IMG/VR virus record: IMGVR_UViG_3300036945_000271
Span: 1-32,987 of that record
Strand: one strand, 5' to 3'
Source of the DNA: a virus
Length of the DNA: 32,987 nucleotides
In this document: positions 7,373 to 14,721 of the stretch, in pieces
How positions within the stretch are numbered: position 1 is the first letter of the stretch
Layout of the letters: each line of letters begins with the position of its first letter
The notes under the pieces: model-generated
Databases searched by the model: none
The model's input: the letters and a program-made list of their open reading frames with translations, nothing else
What the model was told of the DNA's origin: nothing
Program-made: the position numbers and the translations under genes

Positions 7373-7734
7373 TCGAAGTTTTGGCGTATTTAATCGAACA
7401 AGGGCCAACAGAACAAACGTTACTTAAACAAGCCCTTCGACTTGGCGAACCGATACCCGATAAAATCGCCAATGCGCCCGAACTTCGACTTGGTTTACAA
7501 CTGTTTATCGACGCCTTCTTTGACCTAGACAGCGAACGAACGCATGGGGATAATTTGGCGTTGATACCTTGGCGAAGCATTCGGGAATATGCTTTGGCCT
7601 TTGACTTTGACGAAGAACAAACCGCCGATTTGTTTTACTTTGTGCGGAAAATGGATAGCGACCATTTGAAGCGATTGGCGGCGAAAAGGAAGGCGAATGT
7701 CGGGAAACCTGCTAGACCTAGCAAAGCGACTTGA
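7369..7734 (+). CDS. Tail assembly chaperone, T extension made by -1 frameshift (GT form)
   Basis: This frame is open upstream of the slippery site and ends at TGA 7732-7734. It adds 121 residues after 139 residues of G, giving a GT protein of about 260 residues. The segment has no ATG at its start and no ribosome site; the only nearby initiator is a TTG at 7381, a poor candidate. It is helical, with LRLGLQLFIDAFFDLDSE, WRSIREYALAFDFDEEQT and LFYFVRKMDSDHLK. T domains bind tail tube subunits while G binds the tape measure. The end overlaps the next gene by 38 nt. Confidence 0.82.
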   Translation, partial: LIEVLAYLIEQGPTEQTLLKQALRLGEPIPDKIANAPELRLGLQLFIDAFFDLDSERTHGDNLALIPWRSIREYALAFDFDEEQTADLFYFVRKMDSDHLKRLAAKRKANVGKPARPSKAT

Positions 7735-8131
7735 AGCAAGGGCCGAAACCCTTGACGAAGACGCTTCCCGAATTGCGGTCGAAGTTGCAACGGCGGTCGT
7801 TACCGACTTGATACAGGTAACGCCCGTCGATACTTCCCGCGCTTTGTCGAACTGGATTGTCACGCTAGGGGCGTTCAACAATTACAGCATTTTCGCTTAT
7901 TACCCCGGCGTTTTCGGTTCAACGCGGGGTTCGTCGGCTGCGGCTGCAATTGCCGAAGCGGTTAGGGTTTTGGCGACCAAGAAACCGGGCGTTCCGATTT
8001 GGATTACGAATAACCTTCGTTATATCCGACCGTTGAACGAAGGTCATTCGAAACAAGAACCTGCGGGTTTTGTTGAACGGGCGGCCCTAAAGGGTCGGAA
8101 TATCGCCAAAGCGGCGAAACTGCGGGGTTAA
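7697..8131 (+). CDS. HK97 gp10-like neck / tail-completion protein
   Basis: 144 residues, ATG 7697 preceded by AAAAGGAAGG, overlapping the end of the GT reading frame. The N-terminal helix (LLDLAKRLEARAETLDEDAS) is followed by TPVDTSRALSNWIVTLG, then PIWITNNLRYIRPLNEGHSK and PAGFVERAAL. This order of a D-T/S-x-x-L-x-x-(S/N)W element, an N-N-L-x-Y-I turn and a closing helix is that of HK97 gp10-type proteins, which complete the head-tail joint. Its position between chaperone and tape measure is unusual, because such genes more often lie between connector and tail terminator. The family call is fairly good, the exact role less so. Confidence 0.62.
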   Translation: MSGNLLDLAKRLEARAETLDEDASRIAVEVATAVVTDLIQVTPVDTSRALSNWIVTLGAFNNYSIFAYYPGVFGSTRGSSAAAAIAEAVRVLATKKPGVPIWITNNLRYIRPLNEGHSKQEPAGFVERAALKGRNIAKAAKLRG

Positions 8132-8132
8132 T

Positions 8133-11100
8133 ATGTCAGACGAAAAGATTGCAATTGAAATTACCGACAACGTTGCCGGGTCAATTCAAACGAAAATTCG
8201 GGGCATTGCCGACGAAAGCCGTTCGGCATTTACCGCAGTCGAAAAGCTGAAAGCCGCGCTTGCCAGCGTGTCGGCGTCGTCGGGAACGGCGAAGCTTCAA
8301 ACCGAATTGAACAAGACGCGAACCGCTTCAACGCAGCTTGAAGCCGCCGTTGCAAAGACGGCGCAGGCGCAGGCGGTCGCAGCGACCGCAGCCCAACGCC
8401 TAGCGACCGAACAACAGAACACGGCAACGGCTGCGGCTAAGGCGGCTGCGGCGCAGGCTGCGGTTACTGCGGCCCTATCCAACGCGGCTGCGGCCCAAGA
8501 CAGGGCTGCGGGCGCGGCCATGCGCCTGCAAGCGGCCCAAGACCGACAGGCGGCTTCGGCTGCGAAACAGGCTGCGGCGTCGGCGGCTGCGGGAACCGCC
8601 GAACAACAACACGCGGCCATGTTGGAACAACTGCGAATGAAATATAACCCGTTGTTCGCGGCGTCGAAGCAATACGAAACGGCCCTTCGCGATATTGCAG
8701 CCGCCGAAACGTTGGGGGCAATTAGCGCCCGCGAAGCGACCGCAGCACGGGAACGGGCGGCGCAGGCAATGGCCCCAATGCCGGGGATTGTGGGCAAGTA
8801 TGGCGCTGCGGTCAATTCGTCTTCGGGCTATACGGCAAACTTGGCGTCGCAGTTTAACGACATTGGCGTAATGCTTGCAGCGGGGCAAAACCCGTTGCAA
8901 TTGGCGTTGCAGCAAGGAACGCAGATTTCGCAAGTGTTGAACCAAATTGCAGGTTCCGCAGGCGGGGGCGCGGTCGGCGCTTTGAAAGCTTTGGGCGCGG
9001 GTTTCCTGTCAATGATTAACCCGATTTCGATTGCAACGATTGCGATTATTGCTTTCGGCGCAATGTTCTTTCAATGGCTTATGAAGCTTATTCCCGAAAC
9101 GGTTACGCTTAAAGACCGAATGGACAACCTTTCAAAATCGGTCGCCGATTATACGCATTTCGCGGAAATTGCAGGCATGACGACCGCCGAATTGCAAAAG
9201 AAGTTCGGAACGGTCGGCGTTGAAATTCAAAAGGCGTCGAAGCTGTTGCAAGACTTCACGCAACAACAGGCGATTGCCGATATGTCGGCGGCGCTTAAAA
9301 CGCTTTCCGAAGAATTCGGCGGCTTTTCCAAGCAAATCGTCGGTGTTTCGCGAAGCGGCGGAATGGGAATGTCGGCTTACCAACAAACGGTTTGGAACCT
9401 TCGAACCGAATTCGAATTGACCAAGACGCAAGCCGAAGCTTTGACGCAATCGCTTGCCAATATGTCGAACGCGGCGACCCCACAAGCTGCGGTTCAAGCA
9501 AGCGCCGACTTCGCGCAACAGCTTGTCAACATTTACGGAACGACCCAACAAATCCCGCCCGAACTGTTGAAAATGGCAATTGCCGCGCAAAAGGTCGCCG
9601 AAAGCGGGGGCGGTATTGTCGCGACGCAACAGGCGCAATTGCAAGCGGTTCTTGCGACGGCTGCGGCGCAAGCGGGCGCATGGGCCAAAGATGCAATCGA
9701 ACGGTTGAAAGCCCGCGTTGACGCGAACGCCCTGATTAAGTCTTATCAGGATCAAGCGGCAATGGTTCTTTTGGTCGCGCAATATGGCGAAAATTCGGTT
9801 CAAGTGACGAAAGCCCGTCAAGCCGCCGAAATGGCGGTTCTTGCCGAACAAGTCAAAGGCTTGAATGTAACCCAAGACGTGAAACAGGCAATTCTTGACG
9901 CTGCGGGCGCGACCGACGCGACCATTAACGCAACGAACGCTTGGGCCGGGGCAATGGCGAACGTTGCGAACCAAGTTCGCGGCATTCTGTCGGCATTGGC
10001 GAACCTGTCGGGAACGGTTATTGCGAACGCTTCGCGCCAAGTCGAAATTGACGCATTGAAGGCGGGGAAGTCGGTTGCCGACGCAAGGCTTGCCGGGGCG
10101 CGTGACGAAATCGAACGCGAAACGACAATGCGGGTCGCAGGGGCGCAAAATATCTTTGAAAAGGGGCTTGCCTATCTGCAACGCGGCGCAGAAATGCGGG
10201 CGCTTGACCAACAAACGGAATTGACCGAACTGCAAACCGTTGCCGCAGCCCGCGACCGTGCCGCAGCGGGTTCGGGCGGTTCAAGGGCTTCGACGGCTGC
10301 AACGGCTGCGGAAAAAGAAGCGAAGAAGGAATTGAACGAACAATTGAAGCGCGAACAAGATTTACTTGACGCGACTTTTGGCAAGCGCGAAGAATTCATT
10401 AAACAGGTTCAAACCCTGTCGGCGCTTATGCATGACCCTTCGAAAGGGTTCGGTCAAAACGAAGCTTTGTCGGCATTGGCGCAAACTGAAATCAGCGCAT
10501 ATCTTGACCATTTGCCGGAAATGTTGAACGCCCGCGTCGCCGAATTCGGGGCGATGTATGAACAAATTGATTTGCTTCGGCAAAACGATTTGATTAGCGA
10601 ACAATCGGCGAAGGCTGCAAAAATCGCGATTTGGGCCGACGAACAAAAAGCCAAGACGCAAATCTTTTCGAACTTCTTCGGCGGTATCGCGCAACTGTCG
10701 TCTTCGAAGAACAAAGAATTGGCCCGTATCGGCAAAGCCGCAGCAATCACGCAAACGATTATCAACACTTATCAGGGCGCGACGGCGGCTTATGCGTCAA
10801 TGGCTGCAATTCCCGTTGTTGGCCCCGCGCTTGGCATTGCTGCGGCTGCGGCTGCGGTTGCAGGGGGCTTGGCGAACGTCGCGGCCATTCGGGCGCAAGG
10901 TTCCGAAGGCTATATGTCGGGCGGTTATACGGGCAACGGGGCGCGACACGAAATCGCGGGTTCGGTTCATGGTCGCGAATACGTTATGGACGCGGCGACG
11001 ACTTCCCGAATTGGCGTCGCTGATTTGAACGCCCTTCGGTCGGGCGCTGCAACGGTTCAACGCGACGCCCCGAACGCGGGTCAAGCTGCGGCTGCGCCGT

Positions 11101-11258
11101 CGGCGACCGCAAGCGGCGCAACGTTGAACGCCCGAATTATCAACATGATTGACCCCGCAATGGTCGGCGATTACTTGGCGACGCCCGAAGGCGAACAAGT
11201 AATTGTCAACGTCATGCATCGCAACGCCGACACATTTAAGGCTTTCCAAAATGGTTAA
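8133..11258 (+). CDS. Tape measure protein
   Basis: 1041 residues. The first ~190 are Ala/Gln/Thr-rich coiled coil. Around residues 233-265 lies a conserved block, SQFNDIGVMLAAGQNPLQLA, typical of lambda gpH/TMP_2-like tape measures. Hydrophobic segments sit at about residues 277-317 and 889-919 and may insert into the host inner membrane during DNA ejection. Long helical stretches fill the middle. The C-terminus has GSVHGREYVMDAATTSRIGV, a block found at the end of many tape measures. Length sets tail length, so this predicts a tail of roughly lambda size or a little longer. The gene starts two bases after the previous stop and overlaps the next gene by 8 nt. Confidence 0.92.
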   Translation: MSDEKIAIEITDNVAGSIQTKIRGIADESRSAFTAVEKLKAALASVSASSGTAKLQTELNKTRTASTQLEAAVAKTAQAQAVAATAAQRLATEQQNTATAAAKAAAAQAAVTAALSNAAAAQDRAAGAAMRLQAAQDRQAASAAKQAAASAAAGTAEQQHAAMLEQLRMKYNPLFAASKQYETALRDIAAAETLGAISAREATAARERAAQAMAPMPGIVGKYGAAVNSSSGYTANLASQFNDIGVMLAAGQNPLQLALQQGTQISQVLNQIAGSAGGGAVGALKALGAGFLSMINPISIATIAIIAFGAMFFQWLMKLIPETVTLKDRMDNLSKSVADYTHFAEIAGMTTAELQKKFGTVGVEIQKASKLLQDFTQQQAIADMSAALKTLSEEFGGFSKQIVGVSRSGGMGMSAYQQTVWNLRTEFELTKTQAEALTQSLANMSNAATPQAAVQASADFAQQLVNIYGTTQQIPPELLKMAIAAQKVAESGGGIVATQQAQLQAVLATAAAQAGAWAKDAIERLKARVDANALIKSYQDQAAMVLLVAQYGENSVQVTKARQAAEMAVLAEQVKGLNVTQDVKQAILDAAGATDATINATNAWAGAMANVANQVRGILSALANLSGTVIANASRQVEIDALKAGKSVADARLAGARDEIERETTMRVAGAQNIFEKGLAYLQRGAEMRALDQQTELTELQTVAAARDRAAAGSGGSRASTAATAAEKEAKKELNEQLKREQDLLDATFGKREEFIKQVQTLSALMHDPSKGFGQNEALSALAQTEISAYLDHLPEMLNARVAEFGAMYEQIDLLRQNDLISEQSAKAAKIAIWADEQKAKTQIFSNFFGGIAQLSSSKNKELARIGKAAAITQTIINTYQGATAAYASMAAIPVVGPALGIAAAAAAVAGGLANVAAIRAQGSEGYMSGGYTGNGARHEIAGSVHGREYVMDAATTSRIGVADLNALRSGAATVQRDAPNAGQAAAAPSATASGATLNARIINMIDPAMVGDYLATPEGEQVIVNVMHRNADTFKAFQNG

Positions 11259-13506
11259 GTTGACCGTCGCGCCTTACGGCGACCTTGCCTTTCTGCCCTT
11301 TCAACCTGCGGTTCCCTTTACCGAACGTTTGTCGTATTTGACCGACGTTGTTGAAGCCCATAACGGGCAAGAAAGTCGCACGGGGCGGCGAACCAAACCG
11401 CGCCAAGAAATCCGTTACAAATATCCCGCCAACCTTGAAGAAATGCCGCAGGCTTACAACGTCGCTTCGGGGGCGCTTCGGCAAAAATGGGCGGTTCCGA
11501 TTTGGGCCGAAGTTCAATACGTCGGCACGGTATCAGGAACGACCGTCGCTTGTAACGTCGGCTTGTCGAAGTTCGAAGTCGGCAAGCCTGTCTTGGTTTA
11601 CGTCAACAACGCGACCTTCGCGACGGGCTTGGTTGTGGGCATTGGTTCGGCGTCCATAACCCTTGACACGCCCCTTCCCCGGCTGCGGGGCGCGTTCCTT
11701 ATGCCCGTTCGGGTCGCTTGGTTGGTCGGCACGGTCGAACGCCCGACGACGGGCTTTAACGGCATGGCGTCGGCGGCTTTCGAAGTGATTGACCCGCCCC
11801 AAATCGAAACGGAATATATCGGGTTGCAGCTTTCAATTGACAGTTCGGTTTCAATGTCTTTGACGACGCTTGACGGCCCGACCCGTCTTGAAGCCGTCAA
11901 AACGCAACTGTTGTCGATTTTGACCAAGCTGCAAACATTCGTTGAAGAACGCGGAATTCGGCTTGACTTGTCAATTGCCGGGTTTCACGACGGCGGGTCG
12001 CAACCGTATTATTTTTCGAATGCGATTGTTGACTTTACCGCAGCCCGCGCTTTCGTTTCGGCCCTGTTGATTGCTTCGGGCGACGCCTTGCTTGAACAAT
12101 GCGCCGACAATGCCCGACAGTTCTTCGAAGTTGACAGCCCGAACAACGGCAACCGAAACGACGTTGTTATTGTTGTAACCGACGGCAACGTTTCGGATAA
12201 CGAAGCGGTCGTTTCTTCGGCTGCGGATATGATCGGGCGAACGGGCGCTTACGCTGCGCCGAAAGACCTTGATATTCGCGTGTTGCAGCTTTTGAACGAC
12301 CTTCCCCCGCCCCCTGAATTGGTGTTGAATTGGGATAACCCGCAAAGCCGGGGCGGCGACGATTGGTCGAACTTTTCGGCGCTTGGCGCAGCTTCGGGCG
12401 AAACTTACGGTTCGTTTGCAAATGCTTACCTTGTCGGAACGACAGGTTCGGGCCGAACCGAACAAAATACGCCTGTCGCCGTAACGAATGGTTTGGCTTA
12501 TACGGTAACGGGTTGGTTCAAAGAAGCAAGCGGTTCGACTGCAAACCTTGCGCTTCGCGACCCAACTGCGGGCGTCTTGTCGGTCATTAGCGGCCCGCTT
12601 TCGGCCCCTGTTGCGGGCGTTCAAAGTTGCGGCCCGATTACAAACATTCAAACCGTTGACTTGGGCGGGGGCGTTTGGAAATGGTCGTTTGATATTGAAC
12701 CCGCAGGCGCGGGAAACATTCGGGCGGGCGGGGGCAATACGGTTTCGGGTCAAACGATTGTCGTTTTTGCCGTTAGCGTCAAAGCGAAGATTAGCGGCAA
12801 CGATTACACGGCGCGGCTTGAAGACTTCGATAACACCGACGACGACGCAGTTCCGAACGCGACAAGTTACGGGGCAGATTTTCAAACGGTTTTCGACGCC
12901 ATGTTTGAAAACTATTTCGGTCGGTATTATAACGGCTTGCCGTTTGTTTCCGACGCTTCGGAATTGAACGGGGGTTCGGTCAATAAAGCCTTCGAACGCA
13001 GCCAAGACCGAATTGACTTCGACCTTGGCGTTATCACCAATCGAACGACATGGGAAGCGACCCGCGAAACGCTTGACTTCAAAGGTTCCGCCGAAGGGTT
13101 GGCGGAAATCAAAGCGGCGAAACAGTTCTTCGCAAAGCGGGTCGGCAAGCTGAATTCGTTTTATATGCCCACATTCGAACACAACATTCGGTTGTTGACG
13201 ACGGGTCTTATTACCGGGTCGGTCGCAATCGAAAACGACGATTTTTTGAATTGGTCTTCGGCCCAACATATCGGCTTTGAAGACCTGTCGGGCAATTGGC
13301 ATTTGACGGAAATTATCGGCGCGGTTCAAACGACCGACGATATTACGACGTTAACGCTTTCCCCGCCCGTGTCGGTCGAAGCTTCCCAATTGGCGCGGGC
13401 GTCGTTCTTGACCGTTAATCGGCTTGACACCGACGCCCTTGAACTGTCATTTGTTGGCAACAGTTGCGCCAACTATACCCTTCGAATGACGCAGGTTCCC
13501 GAATGA
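11251..13506 (+). CDS. Tail tip protein containing a vWA domain with an intact metal site and an inserted carbohydrate-binding-like domain
   Basis: 751 residues from ATG 11251, which overlaps the tape measure stop by 8 nt; an in-frame upstream codon at 11203 would sit inside that gene. Residues 1-185 and about 555-751 form the tail part, with EEMPQAYNVASGALRQKWAV, ERPTTGFNGMASAAFEV, WEATRETLDF, KQFFAKRVGKLNSFYMPTFE and HIGFEDLSGNWHLTEI. Between them is a vWA domain: IGLQLSIDSSVSM carries D197-S-S199-V-S201, and VVIVVTDGNVSD has T310-D311-G312, so the metal site looks functional. At about 351-512 a beta-sandwich domain interrupts the vWA fold (FANAYLVGTTGSGRTEQNTP, YTVTGWFKEASGSTANLALR, GGGVWKWSFDIEP), resembling phage carbohydrate-binding modules. 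The vWA fold then resumes with DNTDDDAVPNAT. Position before the gpL-like gene suggests a distal tail or gpM-like role; the domains suggest host surface contact. Confidence 0.8.
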   Translation: MVKLTVAPYGDLAFLPFQPAVPFTERLSYLTDVVEAHNGQESRTGRRTKPRQEIRYKYPANLEEMPQAYNVASGALRQKWAVPIWAEVQYVGTVSGTTVACNVGLSKFEVGKPVLVYVNNATFATGLVVGIGSASITLDTPLPRLRGAFLMPVRVAWLVGTVERPTTGFNGMASAAFEVIDPPQIETEYIGLQLSIDSSVSMSLTTLDGPTRLEAVKTQLLSILTKLQTFVEERGIRLDLSIAGFHDGGSQPYYFSNAIVDFTAARAFVSALLIASGDALLEQCADNARQFFEVDSPNNGNRNDVVIVVTDGNVSDNEAVVSSAADMIGRTGAYAAPKDLDIRVLQLLNDLPPPPELVLNWDNPQSRGGDDWSNFSALGAASGETYGSFANAYLVGTTGSGRTEQNTPVAVTNGLAYTVTGWFKEASGSTANLALRDPTAGVLSVISGPLSAPVAGVQSCGPITNIQTVDLGGGVWKWSFDIEPAGAGNIRAGGGNTVSGQTIVVFAVSVKAKISGNDYTARLEDFDNTDDDAVPNATSYGADFQTVFDAMFENYFGRYYNGLPFVSDASELNGGSVNKAFERSQDRIDFDLGVITNRTTWEATRETLDFKGSAEGLAEIKAAKQFFAKRVGKLNSFYMPTFEHNIRLLTTGLITGSVAIENDDFLNWSSAQHIGFEDLSGNWHLTEIIGAVQTTDDITTLTLSPPVSVEASQLARASFLTVNRLDTDALELSFVGNSCANYTLRMTQVPE

Positions 13507-14303
13507 CAATCGCGAAAGACCTTTACCGTTTTATTGAAGGCGATAGCGCCTTTATTTACACGGTTACAAGCGCCGACGACCCCGAAGATTACGACGCGGG
13601 CGACGGCGTTGAAACGTATGAAAGCGTCGCAATTGGTCGTGACGACGTGCAAAGCAAGGCGGAACTGTCGAAAGACAAGTTGACCGTTTCGCTTGCAATC
13701 GACAACCCCGTTGGTTTCAAATGGTTTACGTCGTCGCTTGATTTCCCGTTGACTTTGACCATTTTTAGCAAGGAAGGCGACGACGTTGAAGTTGAATGGA
13801 AAGGGCGCTTGGCAAACGTATCGCCGAACAAGAAAACCTTTGACTTCGGCTTTGAAAGTATTTTCACGTCGCTGCGTCGCCCCGGTCTTCGGCAACGCTA
13901 TCAAATCACTTGCCCCGCGCTTCTTTACGGGCAAGGCTGCAACCTTGACAAAGAAGACTTCGCGCATTCGGGCGCAATAACCGCAGTCGCCGACAACGTT
14001 GTAACGTTTCCGGCTGCGGCTGGATTTGCCGACGGTTACTTTACCGGGGGCATTTTCGAAGACAACGCGGGGAACCTGCGGTTTATCACCAACCAAACGG
14101 GCGCGACGTTGACCCTTATTCGGTCAATGACCCCGCTTATCGACTACATTGACGCGAACGGTTACAGCGGGTTGACCGGGCGCATTTTCCCCGGCTGCGA
14201 CCGCGCCGTTACGACCTGCAACAGCAAGTTCGGGAACCTGTTGAACAATCGTTCGTTCCCGTTCATTCCGCAACTTAACCCGTTTAACGGGTCGATTGTC
14301 TAA
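13503..14303 (+). CDS. Tail tip protein of the DUF2163/BR0599 (lambda gpL-like) family
   Basis: 266 residues; its ATG overlaps the previous TGA (ATGA), showing translational coupling. The N-terminal beta domain includes DVQSKAELSKDKLTVSLAID and FEWK-like strands. The C-terminal part holds four cysteines, C137 and C146 (CPALLYGQGC), then C232 and C239 (PGCDRAVTTC), ending with a GNLLNNRSFPFIP block. This four-cysteine layout is diagnostic of the BR0599 C-terminal domain. In lambda gpL the corresponding domain binds an iron-sulfur cluster, so the same is likely here but not shown by sequence alone. The protein joins the tape measure end of the tail to the central hub. Confidence 0.85.
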   Translation: MTIAKDLYRFIEGDSAFIYTVTSADDPEDYDAGDGVETYESVAIGRDDVQSKAELSKDKLTVSLAIDNPVGFKWFTSSLDFPLTLTIFSKEGDDVEVEWKGRLANVSPNKKTFDFGFESIFTSLRRPGLRQRYQITCPALLYGQGCNLDKEDFAHSGAITAVADNVVTFPAAAGFADGYFTGGIFEDNAGNLRFITNQTGATLTLIRSMTPLIDYIDANGYSGLTGRIFPGCDRAVTTCNSKFGNLLNNRSFPFIPQLNPFNGSIV

Positions 14304-14314
14304 GGGGGGTTTCA

Positions 14315-14524
14315 ATGTTTTGGTTCGCTATCTTATTCGTTGCAGCCTTCGCAATCGCTTACGCGACAATGCCGAAGTATGACAACAACGCCAAAGTCGG
14401 AACCTTTGAAGCGCCGACCGCCGAAGTTGGGCGACTTATGCCCGTGTTGTTTGGAACCCGCGACACGGCTGCGTCAAATGTCGTTTGGTATGGCGACATT
14501 GTAACCGAAGCGGTCAAAGCATGA
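14315..14524 (+). CDS. Small tail-module protein with N-terminal membrane segment
   Basis: 69 residues, preceded by AAGGGGGG. Residues 2-18 (FWFAILFVAAFAIAYAT) are a clear hydrophobic segment with no charged residue. The rest contains FEAPTAEVGRLMPVLFGTRD and SNVVWYGDI. That PTAE-x-GR-x-x-P-V-x-FGT then NVVWYGD pattern is shared with many phage proteins encoded just before the tail hub, and resembles the start of gpJ-like proteins. Function is unknown. It may assist hub assembly or, through its membrane segment, act at the host envelope during ejection. Confidence 0.65.
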   Translation: MFWFAILFVAAFAIAYATMPKYDNNAKVGTFEAPTAEVGRLMPVLFGTRDTAASNVVWYGDIVTEAVKA

Positions 14525-14721
14525 CGGGCGACGGCAAAATTCGAATGGCCCATATTCGCGGGGCGCAAATGTGTTCGTCGGGGGTTCGCGATTGGGCGAA
14601 GCTTCATAATATCGACTTTAACGACTTCCTTAAAAACGGAATTGACGTTGAAGTTGTCAGAAATACGGGCGACGCTTTGGCGCTTCAAGTCGTGAAGGTT
14701 TACGAAAATGGCGTCAAGTAA
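14521..14721 (+). CDS. Small tail-module protein, function unknown
   Basis: 66 residues. ATG 14521 overlaps the previous stop (ATGA), and the end overlaps the hub gene by 14 nt, so all three are translationally coupled. It is a compact alpha/beta protein with IRMAHIRGAQMCSSGVRDWA, then NIDFNDFLKNGIDVEVV and GDALALQVVKV. Small proteins with this H-I-R-x-A-x-x-C-x-x-G-x-R-x-W pattern are encoded between gpL-like and gpJ-like genes in related phages. I know of no assigned activity; a role in hub folding or tip assembly is inferred from gene order. Confidence 0.6.
   Translation: MTGDGKIRMAHIRGAQMCSSGVRDWAKLHNIDFNDFLKNGIDVEVVRNTGDALALQVVKVYENGVK

Noticed and set aside
7381-7734. Independent gene starting at TTG 7381
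   Set aside because: No ribosome site, and the frame continues upstream to the slippery heptamer; a frameshift extension explains it better.
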